From Cellvibrio sp. (lineage in GTDB: Bacteria; Pseudomonadota; Gammaproteobacteria; Pseudomonadales; Cellvibrionaceae): a DNA stretch of 64,000 nucleotides. Location of the stretch: contig JADJRD010000003.1 of assembly GCA_016712405.1 (NCBI GenBank), positions 114,501-178,500 of the forward strand, read 5' to 3'. This document shows positions 17,897-26,494 of the stretch, one piece after another. The notes below the pieces were generated by a model. It was not told the DNA's origin. It saw only the letters and a list, made by a program, of their open reading frames with translations, and ran no database searches. The position numbers were made by a program, and so were the translations under genes. Within the stretch, counting starts at the first letter, position 1, and each line of letters opens with the position of its first letter.

Positions 17897-18312
17897 AAAA
17901 AATCGAAACCATTTTGTATCAAGATCAAGTGATTCTTTTTGATGGCGTATGTCGATTGTGCAACGGTTGGGCGAAATGGATTATGAAAGTGGATAAGTCC
18001 TATCAATTTAAATTGTGTTCTGTGCAATCCGAAACTGGACAAGCCTTGTTGTCACGTTTGGGTTATCCCACCGACAAATTCGACACTATGCTGGTGATTG
18101 CGAATGGACAAGTTTATGAAAAAAGCGATGCATTTTTTTCAATCATGAAAAAAATAGGATTTCCCTATAACTTGCTTCTAGTTTTAAAAATAGTTCCGAA
18201 ATTTATTCGCGATTGGTTATATGATCGAATAGCCCTGAATCGATATCGTTGGTTTGGTCAATACGAATCCTGTCCGATCAATTTTTCGATGGATGAAAAA
18301 AGATTTTTGTAG
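17893..18312 (+). CDS. DCC-family thiol-disulfide oxidoreductase (DUF393)
   Basis: 139 residues. The DCC signature is clear: ILFDGVCRLCNGW with cysteines at 20 and 23, followed by the FKLCSVQSETGQALL segment and a C-terminal DRIALNRYRWFGQYESC tail, all typical of DUF393. The family is named for its DxxCxxC motif and is presumed to be a thioredoxin-like oxidoreductase; physiological substrates are not established. Its ATG overlaps the stop of the preceding small membrane protein, so the two are probably made together. Confidence 0.85.
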   Translation: MKKIETILYQDQVILFDGVCRLCNGWAKWIMKVDKSYQFKLCSVQSETGQALLSRLGYPTDKFDTMLVIANGQVYEKSDAFFSIMKKIGFPYNLLLVLKIVPKFIRDWLYDRIALNRYRWFGQYESCPINFSMDEKRFL

Positions 18313-18351
18313 GAGCTGTAATATTGCAAAGTGGAGCTATGAGATTTTAGA

Positions 18352-18373
18352 GTCCGCACCAAACGGTGCGGAC
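18352..18373. terminator. Hairpin between converging genes
   Basis: GTCCGCACC-AAAC-GGTGCGGAC is a perfect 9-base-pair stem lying between the DCC gene and the leftward solute-binding gene, 8 bases past the latter's stop. The following T tracts are weak on both strands, so it is a probable but not classical bidirectional terminator. Confidence 0.5.
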
Positions 18374-18381
18374 ATAATGAA

Positions 18382-19254
18382 TTAGTAGTTGTATGGGTCA
18401 AACCAAAGGGTTTTATCATCCAGTGGGGTTTTTGGTGGAAGAGAAGGGTTCTTCAAAGGAATAATAATACGATCTTTCAAATTGGCTTTGGGTAAGGCAG
18501 CTTTGATGTCAGGGTCATTCAATAGATATTCATCAAAACTTCCGTCTTCCAGAGCGATTCGAAACCCCTTTTCGAGTGCTTCAGCTAATTCTTTGTTGTC
18601 CTTATTAACAAAGAAATAATAAACGTTGGGGTATGAAAGCAATAAGGTTTGCTCAACGTCCAAGGCGAGGGCAGGGCGTGACGCTATTTCGCCCCAAGGT
18701 TCATGAATTCCGCGAGGGAAACCGTCAAATCGGTCTCCGTCCAACATAAAGAATAATCCTTCGTATTTCATTGCTTTTACAACATTTAAATCATTTGCCA
18801 CTAACACATTGGTATCTGCCCACATAGTACCTTGGCCAAGCGATACTCTGCGTAAATCTTCAATCGTCTTAATGCCATCAAACTTATGTTGGGTACCTTT
18901 TTTTATCATGAGCACGCGATAACCTAGTAATCCTTTAAAGAGGCAAACCCGAATAGGGCGCATACGCTCTTCAAATTCAATGGTAGAGGCGTACCAAACA
19001 ATATCAATTTCTCCATCTTCCACCATTCGAACAATCCGCCCTTCAGTATTGGGCGGAATGGAGTCATCCCATTCATATTTGTGTTCAGGCACTTTACTTA
19101 AAATTAGCTTGAGCAAACCTTTAGCGTATTTGGGAATGCCGACATTATCACTGACCATGCGCAGGGGTTTGGCGCTCAGTGGTATAGAAACACAGCAAAG
19201 AACAAATAACAGCCCAATAAACTTGAAGAAAGATTTTGAAAAGTATGTAGCCAT
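18382..19254 (-). CDS. Periplasmic solute-binding-like protein
   Basis: Start placed at ATG 19254, which gives a good signal peptide (SFFKFIGLLFVLCCVSIPLSA); the longer frame upstream of it lacks any such feature and crosses the terminator of yebG. The mature region (about 260 residues) begins KPLRMVSDNVG and has the two-lobe pattern of family 3 extracellular solute-binding proteins, including DGEIDIVWYAS in lobe 1 and EALEKGFRIALEDGSFDEYL near the end. No permease or ATPase gene is adjacent, so it may be a stand-alone sensor or binding protein. Ligand unknown. Confidence 0.65.
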   Translation of the reverse strand: MATYFSKSFFKFIGLLFVLCCVSIPLSAKPLRMVSDNVGIPKYAKGLLKLILSKVPEHKYEWDDSIPPNTEGRIVRMVEDGEIDIVWYASTIEFEERMRPIRVCLFKGLLGYRVLMIKKGTQHKFDGIKTIEDLRRVSLGQGTMWADTNVLVANDLNVVKAMKYEGLFFMLDGDRFDGFPRGIHEPWGEIASRPALALDVEQTLLLSYPNVYYFFVNKDNKELAEALEKGFRIALEDGSFDEYLLNDPDIKAALPKANLKDRIIIPLKNPSLPPKTPLDDKTLWFDPYNY

Positions 19255-19328
19255 TTGCGTAACTCTATTTTGATAGACACCTAGGCTAACTTTAGTTGAA
19301 GTTTTAGAAAATGCATGTTGATTGAGAG

Positions 19329-19375
19329 AAAAATCCGCCGCACCTTTGAGGTATCCAATGGAGGGGTGCGGCGGA
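19329..19375 (-). terminator. Rho-independent terminator of yebG
   Basis: An 11-base-pair inverted repeat (TCCGCCGCACC / GGTGCGGCGGA at 19334-19344 and 19365-19375) with an inner ACCT/AGGT pairing. On the minus strand it is followed by five T (complement of 19329-19333). It lies between yebG and the solute-binding gene, both leftward, and should separate their transcripts. Confidence 0.75.
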
Positions 19376-19545
19376 AAAGATAACTCATTGAGGGATTTGT
19401 GGTGTGGCTGACAGAACAAATATCAATGAGTGTAGGAAGCGGGTGTGCGAACACACCCCAACACGTTCAAACCACTGAGTGGTATCAGTGACATGAATTT
19501 GCCAAAGGCATTGTGGTGCCATCGGCAACAGTGACTAGCGCGGCC

Positions 19546-19845
19546 TTAGTCCTTGTCCTTGGCTGCGCTTGTCTGGCTGTTCAAGGTTGCAGGCTTCTCA
19601 TAGGTGAAAGGCTGCAATAATTCATCTGGTTTGCCCTTACAGGCTTTCGCCAAAAGCTCACGGCGTTGGGCGAGTAATAAGCCTACCGCTTCACTGTGCT
19701 TCTCGTCTATCCCAGGAATGTGATCTTCGATTAATTGTGTGATGTTGGCGGCTAATTCCAAATATTTGTCATGCTCTTCTGCAATTTTTCTATCTTCAAA
19801 CATACTGCCATCCCGATCACAAAGCCAAACGGCGACTACTGACAT
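19546..19845 (-). CDS. yebG: YebG-family SOS-induced protein
   Basis: 99 residues matching the YebG pattern: an N-terminal strand with VWLCDRDGSMFEDRKIAEEHDKYLELAANI, a helical DHIPGIDEKHSEAVGLLLAQRRELL segment, and a low-complexity charged tail. YebG is a small DNA-damage-inducible protein of the LexA regulon; its biochemical role is not settled. A near-consensus LexA site lies 17 bases upstream of the start, which strongly supports the assignment and SOS control. A terminator follows about 170 bases after the stop. A second stem, GGGTGTG-CGAA-CACACCC at 19441-19458, lies in its 3' untranslated region. Confidence 0.88.
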   Translation of the reverse strand: MSVVAVWLCDRDGSMFEDRKIAEEHDKYLELAANITQLIEDHIPGIDEKHSEAVGLLLAQRRELLAKACKGKPDELLQPFTYEKPATLNSQTSAAKDKD

Positions 19846-19861
19846 GCTAAAACCTCATTGA

Positions 19862-19881
19862 TACTGTTTTTATGTACAGTA
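19862..19881. promoter_or_regulatory. LexA (SOS) box of yebG
   Basis: TACTGTTTTTATGTACAGTA: the two CTGT/ACAG half-sites are separated by 8 bases with flanking TA on both sides, essentially the enterobacterial and pseudomonad LexA consensus. It lies just upstream of the yebG start and about 100 bases from the divergent murJ start, so mainly yebG should respond. Confidence 0.92.
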
Positions 19882-19980
19882 TTGTTTCGGCTGGAAAATG
19901 TCAATCGGATTTTTGCTGGGTTTGGAAATATGACTATATGAGGTGATAATGCGGCCTCATTTTTATCAACGGGATTTATT

Positions 19981-21585
19981 GTGTCTGCCCCTCAACAGCC
20001 CAGTACCGAAAAGCCTTCCAAGCCAAGGAGCATGTTGCGTTCCAGTTTGCTGACCGGCTCCATGACCATGATGTCGCGAGTATTGGGGTTGATCCGCGAC
20101 ATAGTTCTGGCGAATGTCCTGGGTGCGGGTGGTGCTATGGATGTCTTCGCCATCGCCCAAAAAATTCCGAATTTTTTTCGTCGATTATTTGCTGAGGGAG
20201 CTTTTTCCCAAGCATTTATTCCAGTGTTGGCTGAGTATCGTGAAAAGGGTGCGAATGCGGCAGTAAAAGAATTGGTTGATCGAGTCGCAGGCAGTCTAGG
20301 TTCAATTCTGTTGATCTTTACGCTTTTAGGTGTTGTCGGTGCCTTTGTGATTGCCATTATTTTTGCACCCGGGTGGTATGTCGAAAAACCGGAAAAATTT
20401 TCTTTTTTAATTGATTTGGTGCGCATCACTTTTCCCTATTTGATGTTGATTTCACTCACCGGTTTTGCGGGTGCCATTCTCAATAGTTATGACCGCTTTG
20501 CCATCCCAGCAGTGACACCGATTTTTTTAAATATTTTTATGATCGCCGCCGCATTATTATTTGCGGAGTGTTTCTCCAGTCCTGCTTATGCATTGGCTTG
20601 GAGTATTGTGGCAGCAGGATTATTTTCTCTGCTATTTCAACTGCCGTTTTTGCATCAAATTCAGATGTTACCCTCACCTAAATGGGATTGGTCGCACCCC
20701 GGTGTTAAACGGATTTTGGTGTTGATGGCTCCCGCATTATTTGGTGTTTCGGTGAGCCAATTAAATTTGTTGGCGGACAGTATTATTGCAACTTTTTTGG
20801 TGGAAGGTAGCCCAAGTTGGTTGTTCTATTCAGATCGATTGGTGGAATTACCTTTGGGTGTTTTTGGTGTGGCTATTGCGACAGTGATTATGCCGGGATT
20901 GTCTCGACAAAATGCTGCGCAATCGGCTGAAAAATTCAGTCAAACTTTGGATTGGGCGATTCGATTTGTGGTGCTGATTGCGTTGCCAGCAACACTGGCC
21001 TTGATCATCTTGTCGGAACCCATTTTGTCCACGCTTTTTTATCATCAAGGTGGTGAAATGAAAGCGTCGGATATCTTGAAGTCAACCTATAGTTTGCGCG
21101 CTTACGCTTTGGGGTTATTCGCGTTTATGTTAATCAAGGTGTTGGTTCCCGGTTATTTTGCGCGGCAGGATATGAAAACCCCTGTGCGAATTGGCGTTAT
21201 TTCGATTGGTGCCAATATATTGATGAAACCCTTTTTTGTAATTCCCTTGGTGATGTTATGGGAGCTTGGTCATGTTGGGCTTGCATTGACTACAGCCTTG
21301 GCCGCTTATGTGAATGCATTCCTGCTCTATCGCGGCTTGCGCAAACAATCGATTTACAATCCTTCTCCTGAATGGCCAATGCTTTGGTTGAAATATGCTC
21401 TTTCCAATCTGGTTATGGTGATTGTGCTTTTGGCGATGGGTTATTGCTGGAATCAATGGTTGGAGTGGAGCACCTTTGATCGCATTTTGCGGTTAACGGT
21501 TGTTTGCATTGCTGGCCTCGGCAGCTACCTCGCTTGTTTATGGTTAACTGGGATTCGGTTGCGGGATTTCAAGCACCATCATTAA
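19981..21585 (+). CDS. murJ: Lipid II flippase MurJ
   Basis: 534 residues, GTG start. A polytopic MOP-superfamily membrane protein that moves lipid II across the inner membrane for peptidoglycan synthesis. The N-terminal SMTMMSRVLGLIRDIVLANVLG and FFRRLFAEGAFSQAFIPV segments are characteristic MurJ/MviN motifs; about 14 hydrophobic segments can be traced through to the C-terminus. It heads the murJ-ribF-ileS-lspA-fkpB-ispH group in the order seen in Pseudomonas. It diverges from yebG; the rpsT gene often found between them in relatives is not here. Confidence 0.95.
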   Translation: MSAPQQPSTEKPSKPRSMLRSSLLTGSMTMMSRVLGLIRDIVLANVLGAGGAMDVFAIAQKIPNFFRRLFAEGAFSQAFIPVLAEYREKGANAAVKELVDRVAGSLGSILLIFTLLGVVGAFVIAIIFAPGWYVEKPEKFSFLIDLVRITFPYLMLISLTGFAGAILNSYDRFAIPAVTPIFLNIFMIAAALLFAECFSSPAYALAWSIVAAGLFSLLFQLPFLHQIQMLPSPKWDWSHPGVKRILVLMAPALFGVSVSQLNLLADSIIATFLVEGSPSWLFYSDRLVELPLGVFGVAIATVIMPGLSRQNAAQSAEKFSQTLDWAIRFVVLIALPATLALIILSEPILSTLFYHQGGEMKASDILKSTYSLRAYALGLFAFMLIKVLVPGYFARQDMKTPVRIGVISIGANILMKPFFVIPLVMLWELGHVGLALTTALAAYVNAFLLYRGLRKQSIYNPSPEWPMLWLKYALSNLVMVIVLLAMGYCWNQWLEWSTFDRILRLTVVCIAGLGSYLACLWLTGIRLRDFKHHH

Positions 21586-21656
21586 CAGGTGAGCTATCCA
21601 GTCGGCTCCTATATACTGGCCGGCCTTGAAAAGACGGGTTTGAGGTTAAGTTCAGC

Positions 21657-22610
21657 GTGGAATCCAAAGTTCAGTCGTTTATTCGCGGCGCACACAATTT
21701 GCTGCCATGGCACCAAGGCTGTGTGGCGACTTTGGGCTCATTTGACGGTGTGCATGTCGGTCATCAGGCCATATTGCGGCAATTGGTTCGTCTGGCAAAA
21801 GAAACTCAACTGCCTTCGTTGGTCATTATTTTTGAACCTCAGCCACAAGAATTTTTTCTGGGCGATAAAGCCCCGGCGCGGTTAATGCGCTTGCGCGAAA
21901 AAATTCAAGCGCTGCTAGCAGCTGGTGTGGATCGGGTTTTGTGTTTGTCATTCAGCGACTATCTACGCAGTTTGTCTGCGATGGATTTTATTGAGCAAGT
22001 GTTAATTCAAGGAGTTGATGTTAAACATTTGGTGATCGGAGATGATTTTCGTTTTGGTTGTGATCGTCGTGGCGATTTTTCATTGTTGAAACAAGTCGGC
22101 GATCAAAAAGGATTTTCTGTGACTGATACAGTGACTTTGCAAATTGATGGTGAACGAGTGAGTAGCACCCGTGTTCGCCAATGTTTGGAAGCAGGCGATT
22201 TTACGGCAGCTGAAAGATTATTAGGTAAACTTTATAGCATCAGTGGTCGAATTGTTTATGGGCAACAATTAGGTCGTCAATTAGGTGTACCCACTGCCAA
22301 TGTACATTTGCGACGCTATAAGTCTCCATTGCAAGGCGTGTTTGCTGTAACTGCAAAAGTTGAAGGAAAAAGCATTCAAGGTGTTGCCAATATAGGCGTG
22401 CGCCCCACTGTAAATGGCGACAAAAAATTATTATTGGAAGTTCACTTGTTTGATTTCTCGCAAAAAATTTATGGAAAGATGATTGAAGTGATTTTTCATA
22501 AAAAATTGCGTAGCGAAAAGAAATTTGCATCATTGGATGAGTTGCAGGCACAGTTGAAAATGGATATTGACGAGGCGAAAGCGTTTTTTAATTTATACCC
22601 CTCTCCCTAA
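21657..22610 (+). CDS. ribF: Bifunctional riboflavin kinase/FAD synthetase
   Basis: 317 residues from GTG 21657 with GAGG 11 bases upstream. It phosphorylates riboflavin to FMN and adenylylates FMN to FAD. The N-terminal nucleotidyltransferase domain shows CVATLGSFDGVHVGHQAI, and RVSSTRVRQCLEAGDF marks its end. The C-terminal flavokinase domain has GRQLGVPTANVHL and GVANIGVRPTV. The last residues (YPSP) and stop are encoded by the palindromic repeat that begins at 22598, so the native C-terminus may have been slightly altered. Gene order murJ-ribF-ileS is conserved in gammaproteobacteria. Confidence 0.95.
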   Translation: MESKVQSFIRGAHNLLPWHQGCVATLGSFDGVHVGHQAILRQLVRLAKETQLPSLVIIFEPQPQEFFLGDKAPARLMRLREKIQALLAAGVDRVLCLSFSDYLRSLSAMDFIEQVLIQGVDVKHLVIGDDFRFGCDRRGDFSLLKQVGDQKGFSVTDTVTLQIDGERVSSTRVRQCLEAGDFTAAERLLGKLYSISGRIVYGQQLGRQLGVPTANVHLRRYKSPLQGVFAVTAKVEGKSIQGVANIGVRPTVNGDKKLLLEVHLFDFSQKIYGKMIEVIFHKKLRSEKKFASLDELQAQLKMDIDEAKAFFNLYPSP

Positions 22611-22710
22611 CCCTCTCCCACAAGGGGCGAGGGGACAGAAAATGCCATTGGCTTGGTAGGTGGCACAATCAGCTCCCTCTCCCTTGATGGGAGAGGGTTG
22701 GGGAGAGGGC
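22598..22710. repeat. GC-rich palindromic repeat (family A)
   Basis: About 113 bases: left arm CCCTCTCCCTAACCCTCTCC and an inverted right arm GAGAGGGTTGGGGAGAGGG, with inner arms CAAGGGGCGAGGGG and CTCCCTCTCCCTTG and a non-repetitive core. It lies between ribF and ileS and runs through the ribF stop codon. A strong hairpin here could reduce read-through into ileS or stabilise the upstream mRNA. Confidence 0.75.
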
Positions 22711-22751
22711 GAGTATCACATTTTTAAATTCAATCTGATTAACAAAACACT

Positions 22752-25550
22752 ATGACCGACTACAAATCTACACTCAATTTACCCGTTACCGATTTCGCGA
22801 TGAAAGCGAACCTCGCACAACGTGAACCCGAGATGCTGAAAGTTTGGCAAGCGAATAAAGTCTACGAACAAATTCGCACCGCTCGTAAAGGTCGCGAGCA
22901 ATTTATTTTGCATGACGGCCCACCTTATGCGAACGGTGATATTCACATCGGTCATGCCGTTAATAAAATTCTGAAAGATATTATCGTCAAAAGTAAAACC
23001 ATGAGCGGTTTTGATGCGCCCTATGTGCCTGGTTGGGACTGTCATGGTTTGCCGATTGAGCACAACGTCGAGAAAAAAATCGGCAAAGCGGGCGATAAAG
23101 TGGATGTGAAAACCTTTCGCCAAAAATGTCGAGAGTATGCCGCCAAACAAGTTGAAGGCCAAAAAGCCGATTTTATTCGTTTAGGCGTGTTGGGCGATTG
23201 GGATAATCCCTACCTCACCATGGATTATAAATTCGAAGCGGACATCATTCGCTCTCTCGGAAAGATCACTGAGAATGGCCATTTGCATCGTGGCTTCAAA
23301 CCGGTCTACTGGAGTGTAGTCGGTGGTTCTGCGCTCGCTGAAGCAGAAGTGGAATATCAGGATAAGACTTCATTTTCGATTGATGTGAAATTTGCATTTG
23401 TTGATCAGGATGCAATTGCGAAAAAAATTACTGGCCTGAGCGGATCAGGAAAAATTTCGTTAGTCATCTGGACAACTACGCCTTGGACTTTGCCAGCCAA
23501 CCAGGCCGTATCTGCCAATGCAGAAGTGGATTATGTTTTGGTACAAATTGCGGATGGACGTTTGTTGGTTGCTGAAACTTTGTTGGAGTCTGTTCTTGCG
23601 CGCGCCAAAATAGAATCGCATCAAGTTGTGGGTTCGGTAAAAGGTGCAGTGCTGGAAAATTTACTCTTGCAACATCCATTTTATTCGCGTCAAGTTCCTG
23701 TTTTATTGGGTGATCACGTCACCACTGATGCAGGTACAGGTTTTGTGCACACGGCACCAGATCATGGTGCTGACGACTTTGCTGTTGGTGTGAAATACGG
23801 AATCGGCACGCTGAATTATATTGATGACAATGGTAACTATCGTCCGAACGTTGAAATTTTTGCGGGCGATCATGTTTATAAAGTTGATGAAAAAGTTATT
23901 GCGTTATTAATCGAAAAAAATGCTTTGTTGGCGCAAGGTAAAATTACGCACAGCTTTCCGCATTGCTGGCGAACCAAAACGCCACTGATTTTCCGTGCGA
24001 CGCCGCAATGGTTTATTAGTATGAGCAAAAATAATTTGCGTGATCAGGTTGCGCAAGCGGTTGAAAATGTTGAGTGGATTCCAGATTGGGGCAAGGCGCG
24101 TATCGACGCTATGTTGGCTTCGTCGCCCGATTGGTGTATTTCTCGTCAACGTACTTGGGGTGTCCCCATTGCGTTGTTTGTTCACAAACAAACGCAAGAA
24201 TTGCATCCAGAAACACCACGTTTAATTGAAGCGGTTGCTAAAAAAGTTGAACAAGAGGGTATGGATGCCTGGTTTGATTTGGATGCAAAAGAATTGCTCG
24301 GTGCTGATGCAGATACTTATCAAAAAGTCACAGATACTCTCGATGTCTGGTTTGATTCCGGCGTAACTCACTATGCAGTCTTGGCGCAGCGCGCCGGTTT
24401 GTGCTTCCCCGCAGATTTATATCTGGAAGGTTCCGATCAGCATCGCGGCTGGTTCCAATCCTCTTTAAAAACTTCAATGGCAATGCATGCAGTACCGCCA
24501 TACAAAACTGTATTGACTCACGGTTTTACGGTAGATGCTAACGGCAACAAAATGTCCAAATCCTTGGGCAATGTGGTGCCGCCGCAAAAAGTGATGAATG
24601 ATTTGGGTGCAGATGTATTGCGCTTGTGGATTGCGGCTACCGATTTTAGTAATGACATGCGCGTGTCCGATGAAATTTTAAAACGCACTGCTGATTCTTA
24701 TCGTCGTATTCGCAATACTGCGCGTTTTATTTTATCGAATCTGGTTGGATTTAATCCTGAAGCAGATCTTGTGCCAGTAGAAAACATGGTGCAGTTAGAT
24801 CGCTGGGTTGTCGGGCAAACCGCAAAATTCCAACAAGAAATTATTGATGCTTACAATCAATATCAATTCCATTTGATCTATCAAAAATTGCATAACTTCT
24901 GTGTAGTGGAGTTGGGTGGTTTTTATCTCGATATTATTAAGGACCGTCAATACACAGTTAAATCAGATGCCTTGGCTCGTCGTTCTGCGCAAACGGCGCT
25001 CTATTACGTCATTGAATCTTTGGTGCGTTGGATTGCACCGATTTTAAGTTTTACTGCCGATGAAATCTGGAAAGAAATTCCTGGCAAACGTGAGGCCAAT
25101 GTGTTCATTGCTGAATGGTTCCAGTTGCCGAAAATGCCAAAAGATTCTCTTTCAAATGAATATTGGGCTTTGGTTGCCAGTGTCAAAACAGCTGTTAACA
25201 AAGTGTTGGAAGAAAAGCGTAGTGAAGGTGCCAAAGGTGGCTCGCTCGGTGCGGAAGTCACTTTGTATTGCGATGAAAAATTGCAAACAGAATTGAGTCA
25301 ATTGGGTGATGAGTTGCGCTTTGTATTGATTACATCTGCTGCCACTTTACAACCTTTAAACGCTGCGCAAAATGCTGAAGATACGGATGTTGCAGGATTA
25401 AAAGTGTTTGTTAAAGCGACGGAACAACCTAAATGTGAACGTTGTTGGCATCATCGTGCGGATGTGGGCGCAAACCCTTCGCATCCCACAATTTGTTTGC
25501 GTTGTGTGGTGAATGTGGATGGTAACGGTGAGCCGAGGAATTTTGCATGA
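22752..25550 (+). CDS. ileS: Isoleucyl-tRNA synthetase
   Basis: 932 residues, cytoplasmic class I synthetase that charges tRNA-Ile. The HIGH motif lies at 65-68 (GDIHIGHAVNK) and KMSKS at 600-604. The editing domain segment WTTTPWTLPANQAVS is present, as is the C-terminal zinc-binding module CERCW...CLRCV near the end. Length and domain order match the bacterial type of E. coli and Pseudomonas. It overlaps lspA by 4 bases (ATGA), the conserved ileS-lspA arrangement. Confidence 0.97.
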   Translation: MTDYKSTLNLPVTDFAMKANLAQREPEMLKVWQANKVYEQIRTARKGREQFILHDGPPYANGDIHIGHAVNKILKDIIVKSKTMSGFDAPYVPGWDCHGLPIEHNVEKKIGKAGDKVDVKTFRQKCREYAAKQVEGQKADFIRLGVLGDWDNPYLTMDYKFEADIIRSLGKITENGHLHRGFKPVYWSVVGGSALAEAEVEYQDKTSFSIDVKFAFVDQDAIAKKITGLSGSGKISLVIWTTTPWTLPANQAVSANAEVDYVLVQIADGRLLVAETLLESVLARAKIESHQVVGSVKGAVLENLLLQHPFYSRQVPVLLGDHVTTDAGTGFVHTAPDHGADDFAVGVKYGIGTLNYIDDNGNYRPNVEIFAGDHVYKVDEKVIALLIEKNALLAQGKITHSFPHCWRTKTPLIFRATPQWFISMSKNNLRDQVAQAVENVEWIPDWGKARIDAMLASSPDWCISRQRTWGVPIALFVHKQTQELHPETPRLIEAVAKKVEQEGMDAWFDLDAKELLGADADTYQKVTDTLDVWFDSGVTHYAVLAQRAGLCFPADLYLEGSDQHRGWFQSSLKTSMAMHAVPPYKTVLTHGFTVDANGNKMSKSLGNVVPPQKVMNDLGADVLRLWIAATDFSNDMRVSDEILKRTADSYRRIRNTARFILSNLVGFNPEADLVPVENMVQLDRWVVGQTAKFQQEIIDAYNQYQFHLIYQKLHNFCVVELGGFYLDIIKDRQYTVKSDALARRSAQTALYYVIESLVRWIAPILSFTADEIWKEIPGKREANVFIAEWFQLPKMPKDSLSNEYWALVASVKTAVNKVLEEKRSEGAKGGSLGAEVTLYCDEKLQTELSQLGDELRFVLITSAATLQPLNAAQNAEDTDVAGLKVFVKATEQPKCERCWHHRADVGANPSHPTICLRCVVNVDGNGEPRNFA

Positions 25551-26050
25551 CACAAAAAATTTATCAAAAGCCTTGGTTTTGGTACGCAATTGCATTAGTC
25601 ATTGTGTTGTTGGATCAATGGAGCAAAATTGCCGTCGTTAAACATTTTGTGGTTGAGGGCGCTTCGCAAGAAGTCACTTCTTTTTTTAATTTAGTGTTGG
25701 CTTATAACCCGGGTGCTGCGTTTAGCTTTTTAGCAGAAGCTGGTGGATGGCAGCGTTGGTTTTTTGGTGCAATTGCGATTGCTGCCAGCACATTTTTTTC
25801 AATTTGGATTTATCGTTCGGCGGCAACTAAAACCCGCGAAACCTTTGCATTAGCATTTGTGCTCGGTGGTGCTCTTGGTAATCTTTATGATCGAATTTTT
25901 TTGGGTCACGTAGTAGATTTTATCGAGGTGCATTATCAAAGCGCTTATTATTTTCCGGCGTTTAATCTTGCTGACTCGGCGATAACTTTAGGTGCTATTG
26001 TTTTGATTTTTGATATGCTGTTTAGCAAAGAGAAAAAAACCAATGCGTGA
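25547..26050 (+). CDS. lspA: Lipoprotein signal peptidase
   Basis: 167 residues with four membrane segments. It cleaves prolipoprotein signal peptides at the lipidated cysteine. The family motifs are present: YNPGAAFSFL, GGALGNLYDRI with the first catalytic Asp, and FPAFNLADSAITLG with the second. Translation is coupled to ileS upstream (4-base overlap) and to fkpB downstream (8-base overlap). Several predicted lipoproteins in this window would be its substrates. Confidence 0.96.
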   Translation: MTQKIYQKPWFWYAIALVIVLLDQWSKIAVVKHFVVEGASQEVTSFFNLVLAYNPGAAFSFLAEAGGWQRWFFGAIAIAASTFFSIWIYRSAATKTRETFALAFVLGGALGNLYDRIFLGHVVDFIEVHYQSAYYFPAFNLADSAITLGAIVLIFDMLFSKEKKTNA

Positions 26051-26492
26051 TTTATCTATTGGCCCTGGTACAAAAGTAACATTGCATTTTGCATTGCGCT
26101 TGCAAGATGGCGAAGTGATTGATTCGAATTTTGAGCGTGACCCTGCGACGTTTGTGGTGGGTGACGGTAATTTATTGCCTGGATTTGAAAAAGCGATTTT
26201 CGGTTTGTTGGAAGGCGAACGAAAAACTCTCACTATTTCGCCTGAACAAGGTTTTGGCCAGCGTAATCCTAATAATTTACAAGAATTTCCTCGCAGTGAA
26301 TTTGCACCGGATATGGAATTAAAAGAAGGATTGGTTTTATCTTTCTCCGATGCGCAAAAAACTGAACTGCCTGGTGTTGTCAGCCATTTCGATGAAAATG
26401 TTGTGATAGTGGATTTCAATCACCCCTTGGCGGGGCGCGATATAGTATTTGATGTCGCCATATTGAGAATCGAACCTGTGCAGGTGCATTAA
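26043..26492 (+). CDS. fkpB: FKBP-type peptidyl-prolyl isomerase, SlpA/FkpB type
   Basis: The start at ATG 26043 (MRDLSIGPGTKVTLHFAL) is preferred over an in-frame ATG at 26010 inside lspA, giving 149 residues. The FKBP domain with its inserted flap is evident: LPGFEKAIFGLLEGERKTLTI, EQGFGQRNP and VDFNHPLAGRDIVFDVAI, the last being diagnostic of SlpD/SlpA-type isomerases. It catalyses prolyl cis-trans isomerisation and may chaperone. Its place between lspA and ispH is conserved. Confidence 0.93.
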   Translation: MRDLSIGPGTKVTLHFALRLQDGEVIDSNFERDPATFVVGDGNLLPGFEKAIFGLLEGERKTLTISPEQGFGQRNPNNLQEFPRSEFAPDMELKEGLVLSFSDAQKTELPGVVSHFDENVVIVDFNHPLAGRDIVFDVAILRIEPVQVH

Positions 26493-26494
26493 TT

